NCBI RefSeq assembly: GCF_003318235.1
Contig: NZ_QOCG01000011.1
Coordinates: 124,001 to 188,000, forward strand
Source of the DNA: Loktanella sp. D2R18
GTDB lineage: Bacteria > Pseudomonadota > Alphaproteobacteria > Rhodobacterales > Rhodobacteraceae
Length of the DNA stretch: 64,000 bases
Direction of reading: 5' to 3'
A program made the translations under genes and the position numbers. The notes under the pieces were generated by a model. The model did no database searches. It saw only the letters and a program-made list of their open reading frames with translations, and had not been told where the DNA came from. Positions 1 through 9,741 of this stretch are shown one piece after another (position 1 is the first letter of the stretch; each line of letters opens with the position of its first letter).

Positions 1-1021
1 CCACACGCCAAATGGCGCAAAACTGTACGAAAACTTCGTTCGTATCGCAGGGTTTAGCGGTGACTGGACAATGGGCGCCTACCGCGAACAGGCGATTGCG
101 GCGATCAAAGAACAAGTCGGCGACAAAAACGTTATCTGCGCACTTTCGGGTGGCGTTGATAGTTCCGTTGCTGCGGCGCTACTGCATGAAGCCATCGGCG
201 ATCAGCTCACTTGTGTGTTTGTTGACCACGGTTTGCTACGCCTGAATGAGGCCGAAGAAGTCGTCAGCATGTTCCGTGATCACATGAACCTCAAGGTTAT
301 TCACGCGGATGAAACTGAGCTATTCTTAGGCGAACTTGACGGGCAATCTGACCCGGAAACCAAACGCAAGATCATCGGTAAACTGTTCATTGATGTCTTC
401 CAGAAATACGCCAATGAAATCGAAGGCGCCGAGTTCTTGGCTCAAGGGACACTTTACCCAGATGTCATTGAATCGGTGTCATTTTCTGGTGGCCCTTCGG
501 TCACGATCAAATCGCACCACAACGTCGGCGGCCTACCCGAAAAAATGGGCTTGAAACTGGTCGAACCTCTACGTGAGTTGTTCAAAGACGAGGTCCGCGC
601 GCTTGGTGTTGAACTTGGGCTACCACCAAGCTTTATCGGGCGGCACCCTTTCCCCGGTCCGGGTCTTGCGATCCGCTGCCCCGGCGAAATCACCCGTGAA
701 AAACTTGAAATCCTGCGCAAAGCTGACGCGGTATATATCGATCAAATCCGCAAACATGGGCTTTATGATGATATCTGGCAGGCCTTTGTCGCAATCTTGC
801 CTGTGCGTACCGTTGGTGTGATGGGCGATGGCCGGACGTATGATTTTGCCTGTGCGCTACGTGCGGTCACATCTGTCGATGGGATGACAGCGGATTACTA
901 TCCGTTTTCTCATGAATTCCTTGGCGAAACCGCGACGCGGATCATCAACGAAGTCCAAGGCATTAACCGCGTGACCTATGACATCACATCAAAACCACCC
1001 GGAACAATCGAATGGGAATAA
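1..1021 (+). CDS. guaA: GMP synthase (glutamine-hydrolysing), 3' part
   Basis: This is the C-terminal two thirds of GMP synthase, which aminates XMP to GMP using glutamine and ATP in the cytosol. The gene enters from outside the window and is read from base 2. The ATP-pyrophosphatase P-loop SGGVDSS is encoded near 148-168, and the dimerisation tail ends in the family-typical KPPGTIEWE. The N-terminal glutamine amidotransferase domain lies mostly upstream. An internal ATG at 71 is not the start, because the frame is open and conserved before it. The stop overlaps the start of the next gene by 10 bases. Confidence 0.97.
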   Translation, partial: HTPNGAKLYENFVRIAGFSGDWTMGAYREQAIAAIKEQVGDKNVICALSGGVDSSVAAALLHEAIGDQLTCVFVDHGLLRLNEAEEVVSMFRDHMNLKVIHADETELFLGELDGQSDPETKRKIIGKLFIDVFQKYANEIEGAEFLAQGTLYPDVIESVSFSGGPSVTIKSHHNVGGLPEKMGLKLVEPLRELFKDEVRALGVELGLPPSFIGRHPFPGPGLAIRCPGEITREKLEILRKADAVYIDQIRKHGLYDDIWQAFVAILPVRTVGVMGDGRTYDFACALRAVTSVDGMTADYYPFSHEFLGETATRIINEVQGINRVTYDITSKPPGTIEWE

Positions 1022-1308
1022 CGGGAAAAGCAGGTAACGTGCGTCTGACCGGCACGATTACAATTCCGGCGGACCAGCTTGAACAGTTGGTCCCGCTATT
1101 GGAGCAGCACATCGCGCTCACCCGCACCGAGCCGGGCTGCCTGCATTTCGATGTCATCCAAGACGCTGAAACACCGGAATTATTCCATGTCAGCGAATTA
1201 TTCACAGATGAAGCGGCTTTTGCAGTCCATCAGGCCAATGGTGCTGCGCGCCCTTGGGGGCCGGTCAGCAAAGACCTCATCCGTGATTTTCACAAAGAAG
1301 CGCTTTAG
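1012..1308 (+). CDS. ABM-domain putative quinol monooxygenase
   Basis: This 98-residue protein fits the antibiotic biosynthesis monooxygenase (ABM) family, small dimeric ferredoxin-like proteins that include YgiN-type quinol monooxygenases. The pattern of an N-terminal strand, a run of the type EPGCLHFDV, and a later [17 protein letters not shown] is typical of the family. The ATG lies inside the last codons of guaA, so translation may be coupled. The substrate cannot be told from the sequence. A heme-degrading or other ABM role is an alternative. Confidence 0.8.
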   Translation: MGITGKAGNVRLTGTITIPADQLEQLVPLLEQHIALTRTEPGCLHFDVIQDAETPELFHVSELFTDEAAFAVHQANGAARPWGPVSKDLIRDFHKEAL

Positions 1309-1347
1309 AAGGTTGCAATTTCGGGCAGACCCGGCGCAACTAGCGGC

Positions 1348-2223
1348 ATGAACAACACCCTCAAAGCTGGGCTGTGGATGCTTGCCGCCATTGGCTCTTT
1401 TACCAGCATGGCCGTCGCGGGCCGTGCCGTCAGCGCCGATCTTGATACCTTTGAAATCATGCTGTTTCGGAGCGTGACCGGCATTATTTTAGTGCTACTG
1501 GTTGCAGCCTTTTCCGGAAATTTCGGTCAAATCACGCGCAATCGGTTCGGCCTGCACCTTGTGCGGAACCTGTGCCATTTCACAGGGCAGAACCTTTGGT
1601 TTTTTGCGATTGCGACCATTCCATTGGCGCAAGTGTTCGCGCTTGAATTCACCACCCCTATCTGGGTTATTTTGCTGTCACCGCTTGTCTTGCGCGATAA
1701 GCTGACTCCGGTTGGTCTGCTAAGCGCGATCATCGGCTTTTTGGGCGTGTTGATCGTCACGCGTCCTGACACGGCCACCCTCAGCCCCGGTTTGATCGCC
1801 GCGGCTATCTGCGCAATTTTCTTTGCGCTGACTGCAATTTTCACGCGCAAGCTGACAATAACAGAACCAATTACCGCTATCATGTTTTACCTGACAGCAA
1901 GCCAAGCCGTGTTCGGTTTGCTTTTTGCTGGGTATGACGGTGACATCACCCTGCCCTCTGGGGCCGGTATTCCGCTAGTTATCTTGATCGGTTTTGCCGG
2001 GCTGTTTGCGCATTTTTGCCTGACCACAGCGCTTAGCCTTGCGCCACCCAGCATCGTAATGCCGTTTGATTTCATCAGGCTTCCTACAATCGCCGTTGCA
2101 GGCATGGTCCTGTACGGTGAACCATTGGAAATGCTCGTTTTTGTCGGAGCTGCGCTCATCTTTGGGGCCAACTATCTGAACATCAGCTACGGCACACGCA
2201 CGGTTGGCAGCGACAAAAAATAA
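1348..2223 (+). CDS. EamA/DMT-family membrane exporter
   Basis: This 291-residue, highly hydrophobic protein has about ten predicted membrane segments arranged as two EamA repeats (roughly residues 7-137 and 150-285). That is the layout of drug/metabolite transporter superfamily permeases, which move small metabolites across the inner membrane. It starts 39 bases after the ABM gene and may share its transcript. The substrate is unknown. The conserved acidic and proline positions of the repeats are present, but they do not discriminate between subfamilies. Confidence 0.88.
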   Translation: MNNTLKAGLWMLAAIGSFTSMAVAGRAVSADLDTFEIMLFRSVTGIILVLLVAAFSGNFGQITRNRFGLHLVRNLCHFTGQNLWFFAIATIPLAQVFALEFTTPIWVILLSPLVLRDKLTPVGLLSAIIGFLGVLIVTRPDTATLSPGLIAAAICAIFFALTAIFTRKLTITEPITAIMFYLTASQAVFGLLFAGYDGDITLPSGAGIPLVILIGFAGLFAHFCLTTALSLAPPSIVMPFDFIRLPTIAVAGMVLYGEPLEMLVFVGAALIFGANYLNISYGTRTVGSDKK

Positions 2224-2224
2224 C

Positions 2225-2300
2225 TAAACCGTTCAGTTTATTGCAATTTTATGACGTCACGTATAGAAGCGATACATGACGCTGCGTCAAGAATTGACGC
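2225..2300. promoter_or_regulatory. Palindrome-rich control region ahead of the FadL-like gene
   Basis: Three inverted repeats lie upstream of the porin start at 2359. TAAACCGTTCAGTTTA (2225-2240) has arms TAAAC/GTTTA around six bases and resembles TetR-family operators. TGACGTCA (2252-2259) is a perfect 8-base palindrome. GCGTCAA-GAA-TTGACGC (2284-2300) has 7-base arms, and its right arm contains a -35-like TTGACG. Binding by a particular regulator is inference. Confidence 0.4.
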
Positions 2301-2358
2301 AAACGTTACCCACTCCTTAGGGTCGATCCACGAGGAGATTCATGACAGGGATGAGGAC

Positions 2359-3450
2359 ATGAAAAACGCTATTACAGCCAGCGCAGCACTGCTGCTGACG
2401 ACGACTATCGCAAACGCAGGTGGGATTGATCGCACCGGAAATCCATATTCGATTTTATTTGAGGAAGGGAACTATGTGCAGCTTTCGTTTAGCGCTGCCA
2501 TGCCCGAAGTATCAGGTGAATACCCAGCCGTCCCTTTTGGCGGTGGTTCAACCGAAAACATGGCTGAAAGCTATTTCAGCGCCGGTGTCGCCCTTAAATA
2601 CGAGATCAATGATCAAATCGATTTGGCTGTAATGCTCAATCAACCTTACGGTGCTGATGCCAATTATACTGGCGGCGCATATACTGGCTTGACTGCCGAA
2701 TGGAATAGCACACAGCTTTCTGTTCTTGCTAAATACCAAGCAAATGACGCAATTTCAGTTTATGGTGGATTGCGCGCTATTCAATCAGAAGCCACAATCG
2801 CCATTCCTGTCGCCTTAACAATGACAGCTGATTACGACGCTGAGACCGAGAAAAACACCCAAGTTGGTTATGTCATTGGTGCAGCGTATGAAAAACCTGA
2901 GATCGCATTGCGTGTCGCGCTGACATATGAAAGCGGCGTTACACATGATTTCGCAACCGCCGAGTATGCGAATGGCGCTTTGCAACTTGAAAGCACCACC
3001 GACATAGAAATTCCGCAGACTGTGACTCTAGATTTCCAATCGGGGGTCGCAGAAGATACACTTGTTTTCGGTTCGATCCGCTGGTCTGAATGGTCAGTCT
3101 GGGAAGTACGGCCAGCCTTTTTCGAACTGGCCTCCGGGGGGGATCGCGTAACCGGAATCGATGATGATGTGATTACTTATCGTCTTGGCGTTGGGCGTCG
3201 GATCAACGACGACCTGTCAATCTTTGGTCGCGTCACGTATGAGGCAGGTAACGGCGCCGAGGCATCGCGCCTGTCTCCAACAGATGGATCAACAAGCATC
3301 GGTATCGGTGGCAGCTACACAATGAATGGCGTCAAGTTCACTGGTGGCATCGAATACGCAATGTTGGGTGATGCAACGGACGCATCCGGCGTTGAATTTG
3401 AAGATAACTCAGCGGTCGGGTTTGGCCTGTCTATTGGATACGCGTTCTAA
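2359..3450 (+). CDS. FadL/OmpP1-like outer-membrane transport protein
   Basis: The 363-residue product has a signal peptide (about residues 1-21, ending in IANA) followed by a beta-rich, Gly/Ser/Thr-rich chain ending in an aromatic (GYAF), as expected for an outer-membrane barrel. The start GGIDRTGNPYSILFEEGNY and the general layout resemble FadL/OmpP1 proteins, which carry long-chain fatty acids or other hydrophobic compounds through the outer membrane. The ATG at 2359 is chosen because it directly precedes the signal peptide and follows a GGGATGAGG ribosome-binding stretch. An earlier in-frame ATG at 2251 would add a non-signal leader and overlap the palindromes. Confidence 0.82.
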   Translation: MKNAITASAALLLTTTIANAGGIDRTGNPYSILFEEGNYVQLSFSAAMPEVSGEYPAVPFGGGSTENMAESYFSAGVALKYEINDQIDLAVMLNQPYGADANYTGGAYTGLTAEWNSTQLSVLAKYQANDAISVYGGLRAIQSEATIAIPVALTMTADYDAETEKNTQVGYVIGAAYEKPEIALRVALTYESGVTHDFATAEYANGALQLESTTDIEIPQTVTLDFQSGVAEDTLVFGSIRWSEWSVWEVRPAFFELASGGDRVTGIDDDVITYRLGVGRRINDDLSIFGRVTYEAGNGAEASRLSPTDGSTSIGIGGSYTMNGVKFTGGIEYAMLGDATDASGVEFEDNSAVGFGLSIGYAF

Positions 3451-3476
3451 ATATTGCAAACCGAGAATTTGAAATC

Positions 3477-3507
3477 AGCCCCGCCAAGAAATTGGCGGGG
3501 CTTTTTT
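3477..3507 (+). terminator. Rho-independent terminator after the FadL-like gene
   Basis: An 11-bp perfect stem (arms 3477-3487 and 3492-3502) capped by a GAAA tetraloop is followed by a run of T. It ends the plus-strand porin transcript and overlaps the last bases before the lpxB stop on the other strand. No T-run follows on the minus strand. Confidence 0.9.
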
Positions 3508-4624
3508 ATTTGGGAAGCCGGTCCAAAACAGCCTTTGCCGCGCGCAATCCGGGTGGCTGCCCACCTGCCCCAAGCCGTTTCATTGTTTCAGCCATAGCAT
3601 CCGATTGCGCGGTTGGATTGCCAAGTGTCGCGATCACAGCCTCTGCAATCGGTCCTGAAGCGCAGTTTTTACCAATAAACTCAGGGACAACGCGTGTTTC
3701 TGACACCAGGTTCACCAACGTCACCGTATCCACCCGCAACATGCGCCCGATGATGATCCGGCTTAGCCATGCCATGTCATAGGCGATCACCATCGGTGTG
3801 GCGTTCGCCGCCAGTTCAAGCGAAACTGTCCCCGATGCGGCCAGCGCAACATCTGCGCGCCGGAACCATGCGGCCTTTTCCGGCGATCCCGGCGGCACGA
3901 TCGTAACGGGCACATCCCATTGTGCAGTCTTTTCGCGCACTAAATCCACGACGCCCGCGGTCGTTGGGATCACAAACATTGCGTTTGGGACTTTCGCTGC
4001 GATCTGACCTGCGGCCTTTCCAAATCGGTCGGCAAGCCGCCCGACCTCGCCCCTGCGGCTGCCCGGCAGCACTAGCACCACGGTGCCCTGACCTAACGCA
4101 TCCGCCTGTTCTTGCGTCGCGATTGGATCGGTCACGACCGGATGCCCAACAAAATCACAGTCCATGCCAGCCGCCTGCATCAACGGTGGTTCAAACGGGA
4201 AAAGTGCGAGCACATGATCAATATGCGCCGCCATTTTCTGCGCGCGCCCCGGCCGCCATGCCCAGACCGTTGGTGCCACATAATGCACTGTGCGAATATC
4301 GCTTTGCGCTTTGACCAGCTTTGCGACGCGCAGGCAAAAATCAGGGCTGTCGATGGTAATCAGAACGTCAGGTTTGGTCTCAACAATCGCATCAGCCATT
4401 TCCCTGATACGCGCCTTAAGCGCACGGTATTTGGGAAGAATTTCCGCAAGTCCCATCACGCTCAGTTCATCCATGGGAAAACGGCTAACCAGCCCGTGCG
4501 ATTGCATCAACGGTCCGCCGACCCCGTCAAATGTGACGTCTGGGCGCAGCTGTTTCAGCCCATCCATGAGCGCAGCACCCAGCTTATCGCCCGATGCTTC
4601 GCCTGCGATCACAAATACCTTCAT
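3506..4624 (-). CDS. lpxB: Lipid-A-disaccharide synthase
   Basis: LpxB (372 residues) joins UDP-2,3-diacylglucosamine and lipid X to form the tetra-acyl disaccharide of lipid A at the inner face of the cytoplasmic membrane. The family N-terminus MKVFVIAGEASGDKLGA and the glycosyltransferase-B motif GSRRGEV are visible. The ATG at 4624 is chosen because it overlaps the lpxI stop as ATGA; eight further upstream residues would run into lpxI. It is the last gene of the long envelope operon and converges on the FadL-like gene's terminator. Confidence 0.96.
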   Translation of the reverse strand: MKVFVIAGEASGDKLGAALMDGLKQLRPDVTFDGVGGPLMQSHGLVSRFPMDELSVMGLAEILPKYRALKARIREMADAIVETKPDVLITIDSPDFCLRVAKLVKAQSDIRTVHYVAPTVWAWRPGRAQKMAAHIDHVLALFPFEPPLMQAAGMDCDFVGHPVVTDPIATQEQADALGQGTVVLVLPGSRRGEVGRLADRFGKAAGQIAAKVPNAMFVIPTTAGVVDLVREKTAQWDVPVTIVPPGSPEKAAWFRRADVALAASGTVSLELAANATPMVIAYDMAWLSRIIIGRMLRVDTVTLVNLVSETRVVPEFIGKNCASGPIAEAVIATLGNPTAQSDAMAETMKRLGAGGQPPGLRAAKAVLDRLPK

Positions 4625-5514
4625 GCGCCACCTCTGGGGCGCACCCATAAAAACATGCCTTGCGCATCTAATACTTTGCGGACCGTTGGTAAGTCCAAAA
4701 CCATCACGCCGCCTGCCTCGATCACGATACCGTCCAGCCCGGCCTCAGCGGCCATCATCACGGTGCGTAACCCGATGAGCGGCAGGTCAGCGCGTTGGTC
4801 TTGACTTGGTTTTGGGGCTTTGAACAAAATGCCGCCCGTCGCATCTATTGTGGTGTCTGGCTTATCTGCGAGCCAGCTCTTAACCATTTTGCGTAGATCC
4901 GTTGATATATCTGTGGCCCAGTCAAATGACTTTGAATTTTCGTAGTTAGGCGCGCACAGCTTTTGCAGCATGGCATCTGTGCCTTGTGCGTCTTCGCGCG
5001 CGACTACGTCGCCGTTCAGAACAACGCAAGCCTGCCCTGTGTCCGCCAATCCCATCGCAACCACACAAGATTCGCCAGCAAATGCGTCGTTGGTATGATC
5101 CGAAGCCGGTCCAATTTTCGTGCGCACGCCGGGCTGCGGCAAGAGGTCAGGCGCAATTTCATGCGCTGCCATCACGTGAAACCCGTATTCCTCCATGATC
5201 GCGATGATGATACGCAGCGCGCCATCGTCGCCTTGGGTTAAGGCGGCTTGGACCTTTGGCACCAAAGGCATGGTGGCGGCATCAATCTGGGAAGGGTCAA
5301 TTTGCGGACGACGGACAGCACCGGCCATACAAATCTGTGTCACCCCACGCGCGCGCAAATCTGCAAGAAAGCTGCCAAGATGCTCCATCCGGAATGTGAT
5401 GTCGGGGTTCAGGCTAGGTTCAAATCCGCGCATGGCACAGATGAGCGGCGGTTCCGCCAATCGCCCGACTAATGCGGGGGGCAAATCCCCCGTCCCTGCA
5501 ATCAGCGCCAGCAT
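4621..5514 (-). CDS. lpxI: UDP-2,3-diacylglucosamine pyrophosphatase LpxI
   Basis: LpxI (297 residues, DUF1009 family) hydrolyses UDP-2,3-diacylglucosamine to lipid X. It is the alphaproteobacterial replacement for LpxH. The start [19 protein letters not shown] and the C-terminal DGIVIEAGGVMVLDLPTVRK pattern are characteristic. Its start overlaps the lpxA stop (TGATG) and its stop overlaps the lpxB start (ATGA), so the three lipid A genes are tightly coupled. Confidence 0.95.
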   Translation of the reverse strand: MLALIAGTGDLPPALVGRLAEPPLICAMRGFEPSLNPDITFRMEHLGSFLADLRARGVTQICMAGAVRRPQIDPSQIDAATMPLVPKVQAALTQGDDGALRIIIAIMEEYGFHVMAAHEIAPDLLPQPGVRTKIGPASDHTNDAFAGESCVVAMGLADTGQACVVLNGDVVAREDAQGTDAMLQKLCAPNYENSKSFDWATDISTDLRKMVKSWLADKPDTTIDATGGILFKAPKPSQDQRADLPLIGLRTVMMAAEAGLDGIVIEAGGVMVLDLPTVRKVLDAQGMFLWVRPRGGA

Positions 5515-6296
5515 CAGCCCGGCGTCAGGAAATTGCGATCAGTATCGCCAAGGATAAAGGCAACCATTTGCTGCACGTAATCGCTATCGCTTTCTTCGCC
5601 CAAGCGCCGTGCCCGCTCTTGGAAATTGCCTTCGCCATCGCGCAGCATCTGAAACGCGGCCCGTAGCGCGGTGATATCAGCACGCGCAACGCCTTTGCGT
5701 TTCAGTCCGACAAGATTGAGCCCATCAAGAACACCGCGCGGGCCTTGGACCAACCCATGCGGGACGACATCATTTGTGACCATGGTGACCGCCCCGATGA
5801 TCGCACCTTTGCCGATCCGCACCCATTGATGCACACCGCAAAGACCGCCGATGATCACATCATCTTCGATCACGCAATGCCCTGCAATTGCGGACGAATT
5901 TACTACGATCACCCGGTCGCCAATGCGTGCGTCATGCGCAACATGACAACCTGCCATGAACAGGCCGTCATCGCCGACGCGCGTTTCACCACCGCCCTGC
6001 ACTGTGCCAGTGTTCATCGTGACATGTTCGCGAATACGGTTACGTGCGCCAATGCGCAGCCGCGTTTGTTCACCGTCAAATTTCAGATCCTGTGGAATTT
6101 CGCCAATTACCGCAAAGGAAAACACCGCCGTATCGTCACCGATATGCGTATCGCCATCAACAACCACATGGCTTTTGAGCACCACCCGGTCGCCCAAGAC
6201 GACATTGGCACCGATCGCGCAGAATGGCCCAATGGTGCAATCAGCGCCAATCACGGCACCGTCAGCAATGACAGACGAAGGGTGGATATTGCTCAT
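5514..6296 (-). CDS. lpxA: UDP-N-acetylglucosamine acyltransferase
   Basis: LpxA (260 residues) transfers a 3-hydroxyacyl chain from ACP to UDP-GlcNAc, the first step of lipid A synthesis. A left-handed beta-helix of hexapeptide repeats fills residues 1-185. The catalytic histidine corresponds to His121 in the HVAHDARIG segment. The C-terminal helical domain is present and the length is normal. Its start overlaps the fabZ stop (ATGA). Confidence 0.97.
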   Translation of the reverse strand: MSNIHPSSVIADGAVIGADCTIGPFCAIGANVVLGDRVVLKSHVVVDGDTHIGDDTAVFSFAVIGEIPQDLKFDGEQTRLRIGARNRIREHVTMNTGTVQGGGETRVGDDGLFMAGCHVAHDARIGDRVIVVNSSAIAGHCVIEDDVIIGGLCGVHQWVRIGKGAIIGAVTMVTNDVVPHGLVQGPRGVLDGLNLVGLKRKGVARADITALRAAFQMLRDGEGNFQERARRLGEESDSDYVQQMVAFILGDTDRNFLTPG

Positions 6297-6757
6297 TCTT
6301 TGGGGATATCCATCATGGCTGTGAATTCTGCCTCGGCGGCCATTTCGCCATCTACAGTTGCGACGCCCTTAAAGCGCCACACCTTGCCACCGGGTTTGCC
6401 GCGTGTGGTTTCGACATGCATTTCAAGCACATCACCCGGCACGACCTTGCGGCGGAATTTACAGCCATCAATCGCCATGAAATAGACCAGCAGATTGCCC
6501 TCGGTCAGCCCAAGCGTCGCGCCAACCATCACGGCAGTGGTTTGCGCCATGGCTTCCACGATTGTAACGCCTGGCATGATCGGGTTACCTGGGAAATGGC
6601 CCTGAAAATGGGGCTCGTTCATCGTGACGTTCTTAATGCCGACAGCAGATTTTGTCCCCTCAATGCTGTGGACCTTATCGACCAACAAAAACGGATAGCG
6701 GTGCGGCAAGATTTTTTGGATCAGCAGAATGTCGGCTTCGGTGACAGGATCGGACAT
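6293..6757 (-). CDS. fabZ: 3-hydroxyacyl-ACP dehydratase FabZ
   Basis: FabZ (154 residues) dehydrates 3-hydroxyacyl-ACP in fatty acid elongation and competes with LpxA for 3-hydroxyacyl-ACP. The hot-dog-fold active site is visible as [11 protein letters not shown] with His54, and Glu68 in IVEAMAQ. The start at [10 protein letters not shown] is chosen because it gives the usual family N-terminus; a longer frame begins 60 bases upstream. Its immediate upstream neighbour is skp. In most Gram-negative genomes lpxD lies between them, and here it does not. Confidence 0.95.
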   Translation of the reverse strand: MSDPVTEADILLIQKILPHRYPFLLVDKVHSIEGTKSAVGIKNVTMNEPHFQGHFPGNPIMPGVTIVEAMAQTTAVMVGATLGLTEGNLLVYFMAIDGCKFRRKVVPGDVLEMHVETTRGKPGGKVWRFKGVATVDGEMAAEAEFTAMMDIPKE

Positions 6758-6825
6758 TGGTGGGGTATTCCTTGTATTTCGCTTATGCTGAGTAGCAATT
6801 CCACAGACTGCGGGCAAGCATGAGC

Positions 6826-7347
6826 CTACTGCGTTCCATCGCCCAGCTCGGCATCGACCCGCACAATCACGTCATCCGTGATATTGGCCGCGCGTACCGA
6901 CATGACGACGCTGCGTTGCTCGAGTACGATGACCGCACCACGTTCAAGCATCACATTGGCAATAATACCCTGCACACGATCTTCAAAGGTCGCGCGTTGT
7001 TCGGCGTCTGCGGCTTGCAATTCAACGTTTTTGGCATCGCGGACCCGACGCACCTCTTGGACTTTCGCATCAAAGGCATCTGCTTCGGCACGAAAATCTT
7101 CCGGCGTCATCTCTGGTCGGCGCAGGGTCAGGCTGCGTTCTTCTTCGGTCAATGTTGCGACGATTTGTTCGTTTTCGTCCTGCACAGCCAGTGCCGCTTG
7201 GTTCAAATCTTCGGCAATCCGCCGGCCATAGAGTGTTTCAAAATAGATCCGGTTCATATCAAAAACCAAGATCTGCGGCGTGACCTCTTGCCCGCGCGCG
7301 GGTAATGCCGCGCACAGACAAATCAAAAGGGCACGCCATAAGCTCAT
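6826..7347 (-). CDS. skp: OmpH/Skp-family periplasmic chaperone
   Basis: This 173-residue secreted protein has a short signal peptide (ending ALPARG), a small beta core and a long charged helical middle (residues about 50-130), as in Skp/OmpH. These chaperones hold unfolded outer-membrane proteins in the periplasm. The ATG at 7347 overlaps the bamA stop by one base (TGATG). The codon just before it is TTG and is not needed. The position after bamA is the classic one. Confidence 0.88.
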   Translation of the reverse strand: MSLWRALLICLCAALPARGQEVTPQILVFDMNRIYFETLYGRRIAEDLNQAALAVQDENEQIVATLTEEERSLTLRRPEMTPEDFRAEADAFDAKVQEVRRVRDAKNVELQAADAEQRATFEDRVQGIIANVMLERGAVIVLEQRSVVMSVRAANITDDVIVRVDAELGDGTQ

Positions 7348-9653
7348 CAAAAGCTCGTTGAGATGGTGACGTCAAAAGCCTTGGTGTCATCGCGGTCTTG
7401 CGCGTCCAGTGCTTCGGTAAAGTTAAACCGTAGCGGGCCAATGGGCGTGGTCCAGAACAGTGACAGCCCTGCAACCGCGCGGGGAGTGAATTCATCGTAG
7501 ATCACATCTTCACCGTAGGTTTCGCCAACATTCCAAACCGATCCGTAATCGATGAACGCCCCACCAGTCAGCCCATATTCGGTGGGCAGTCCCAGCGGGA
7601 ATTCAGATTCAAGACGCAGCACCGCATAGGCGTTACCCCCAAGCGCGTCATCGGTATCGTCGTCACGCGGCCCAATCCCGCCAGATTCGAACCCGCGCAT
7701 TACACTGCTGCCCATAAAGAAGCGATCAGTCACACGGCTAGAGCCTTCTTGATAGTCGAGATAGCCACCTTCAAGGGTCGCTCGCAGGGTGACTTCTTCG
7801 TTCAGGACCTTGGCTTCGGCCCCAAGCAACGCAGTTGATTTAATAAACTGCGCGTCGCCAAATCCGAATTCTTGACCAAAGCGCAGAACGACACCTGCTG
7901 TTGGGTTCAATCCAGACCGACGAGTGTCGTAGCTGTAAGTATAGCCAAACGAATGGGTGGCGACCCCGCCTTCGTCGGCCTCGTTGTGAATAATCTGGCT
8001 GGCGCTGCTATCGACATCAGAAATATCGCTGTAGTCAAATGCGTAAAGCACAGTCAGGCGCCCATTTTCACTCACTGGGAATGTCAAACGAGGGCTGATA
8101 CGCAGGCTTTCAGTATCGTAAAGCGCGCTTTCATTATCTGTAGTGGCATAAGAAAGGTTCACCCCAAGGCGCAAATCACGCCCCAACAAACGTGGCTCAG
8201 CAAAGCTAAACGACAGGTTTCGGTTGGTTTCAGCCGTCGATAGGTTGAAGCTGAGGCTTTGACCGCGCCCTTGAAAGTTTGATTGATTATAAGACGCAAC
8301 CAGCCCAATGCCGGTATCACTGTTATAGTTCGCACCAAAGCTCAGGCTACCTGTCGGGCCTTCGACCACGTCGACGTCAACGATCTGTTGGTTTTCGCTG
8401 CTTCCCTGCCGCGTGTTCACAGACACATCTTGGAAGAAACCCAACGCGCGGATTCGGCTCGCTGAATCGCGAATTTCGCGCGGATTAAACGGGTCGCCCT
8501 CAACCACATCCACACGGTTGCGGATCACGCGGTCCAATGTGGTGCTGTTGCCTTCGATATCGATGCGTTCCACAAAAATACGTGGGCCAGGCACCAAGAC
8601 GTAAGTCAAATCAAGCGTCAAATCGCGTGGGTTGCGGGTAATGCGCGTATCGACCTGCACAAAATTCACCCCCCGGCTGACCGCAAGGCGTTCAAGCCGC
8701 ACAATATCCGTTTCAATTGGCACGGGTGAATAGGTCACGCCTTGGCGCACACGAATAGCGTCTTGGAATGGCGTGGGATCAAGCCCATCGATTTCGCTGG
8801 CGACAGTTACAGTGCCAAATTCAAACTTTTGGCCTTCGCGCAGATTGTAGGTAATCAGGTATGCATCGCGTTCACGCGTCAATGCGACATCCACGTTTTG
8901 CACGACAAAATCAGGGTAACCACGTGAATGGTAGAAATCCGTTAGCAATTCGCGATCTGCTGCCAGACGCTCTGACGAATAGGTATCACGGCGTATCAAT
9001 GCACGCAGTGCACCGGCCTGTTTGGTGTCCAGCACACGCTGAAGGCGCGATTCAGAATAGGTCCGGTTGCCAAGGAAGGAAATTCGTTCAACTTCGGTAA
9101 CCGCAGTTTCCGTCACAACGAAAACAAGGTCAACGCGGTTATCTGACAGCGGGATAATGCTTGGCGTGATCGTCGCATTGATCCGACCTTGCTCGGCATA
9201 GGCGGCGGTAATGGCGGCCGTATCGGATTCTGCCTGTGTCGGGTTATAGGCGCGGCGCGGCTGTGATTGCACAAATGGCAACAATTCGGAATCACTCAGT
9301 CGCGCGTTACCTTCGACATTGATCCGGTTAATCGTCGGGTATTCCACAACGCGGATAATCAAGGTGCTTCCACTTGGAACGACCTCAACGCTTTCAAAAA
9401 GACCGGATTCACGAATAGCCTGTGCAGCGTCGTTCAGCTCTGCAGTGCTCAGCGCCTCGCCTTGGGAAATACCTGCATATGTGAGGATTGTACCATCGGC
9501 GACGCGTTGGTTGCCTTCGATTGATACGTTATTGAAAACAAAGCTTTGCGCAAATGCGGCACCCGCAGTGAATGTTGCAATCACCGCGATGGTCGCAATC
9601 CGGCGCATATTCGCCCCGCCCTGCGCCAAAAGACGCCCCACAAATCTATGCAT
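7347..9653 (-). CDS. bamA: Outer membrane protein assembly factor BamA
   Basis: BamA (768 residues) is the core of the beta-barrel assembly machine in the outer membrane. A signal peptide ending AAFAQS precedes five POTRA-like repeats (residues about 38-365) and a C-terminal Omp85 barrel ending in phenylalanine. The conserved barrel motif appears as MRGF (the VRGF/IRGF loop) in FMGSSVMRGFESGG. Two starts are possible: 9653, or ATG at 9608 with a G-rich stretch just upstream. Either leaves an intact signal peptide. Confidence 0.96.
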   Translation of the reverse strand: MHRFVGRLLAQGGANMRRIATIAVIATFTAGAAFAQSFVFNNVSIEGNQRVADGTILTYAGISQGEALSTAELNDAAQAIRESGLFESVEVVPSGSTLIIRVVEYPTINRINVEGNARLSDSELLPFVQSQPRRAYNPTQAESDTAAITAAYAEQGRINATITPSIIPLSDNRVDLVFVVTETAVTEVERISFLGNRTYSESRLQRVLDTKQAGALRALIRRDTYSSERLAADRELLTDFYHSRGYPDFVVQNVDVALTRERDAYLITYNLREGQKFEFGTVTVASEIDGLDPTPFQDAIRVRQGVTYSPVPIETDIVRLERLAVSRGVNFVQVDTRITRNPRDLTLDLTYVLVPGPRIFVERIDIEGNSTTLDRVIRNRVDVVEGDPFNPREIRDSASRIRALGFFQDVSVNTRQGSSENQQIVDVDVVEGPTGSLSFGANYNSDTGIGLVASYNQSNFQGRGQSLSFNLSTAETNRNLSFSFAEPRLLGRDLRLGVNLSYATTDNESALYDTESLRISPRLTFPVSENGRLTVLYAFDYSDISDVDSSASQIIHNEADEGGVATHSFGYTYSYDTRRSGLNPTAGVVLRFGQEFGFGDAQFIKSTALLGAEAKVLNEEVTLRATLEGGYLDYQEGSSRVTDRFFMGSSVMRGFESGGIGPRDDDTDDALGGNAYAVLRLESEFPLGLPTEYGLTGGAFIDYGSVWNVGETYGEDVIYDEFTPRAVAGLSLFWTTPIGPLRFNFTEALDAQDRDDTKAFDVTISTSF

Positions 9654-9741
9654 ATTGTTCGCCTGTTTTCGTTATTCAGTTCTCTACGAACTAGCCCGAT
9701 TAAAGGGCAATGTCAAAACGCCAAACACGCAAACAGGGTGT

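Noticed and set aside
2252..2259. TGACGTCA taken alone as a regulator site
   Set aside because: An 8-base palindrome is expected by chance often enough; it is kept only as part of the composite region upstream of the FadL-like gene.
4112..4804. Long plus-strand frame opposite lpxB and lpxI
   Set aside because: The translation is low-complexity and His/Arg/Pro-rich, and both strands cannot be coding here given the strong lpxB and lpxI matches. Many similar opposite-strand frames exist in the window for the same reason.
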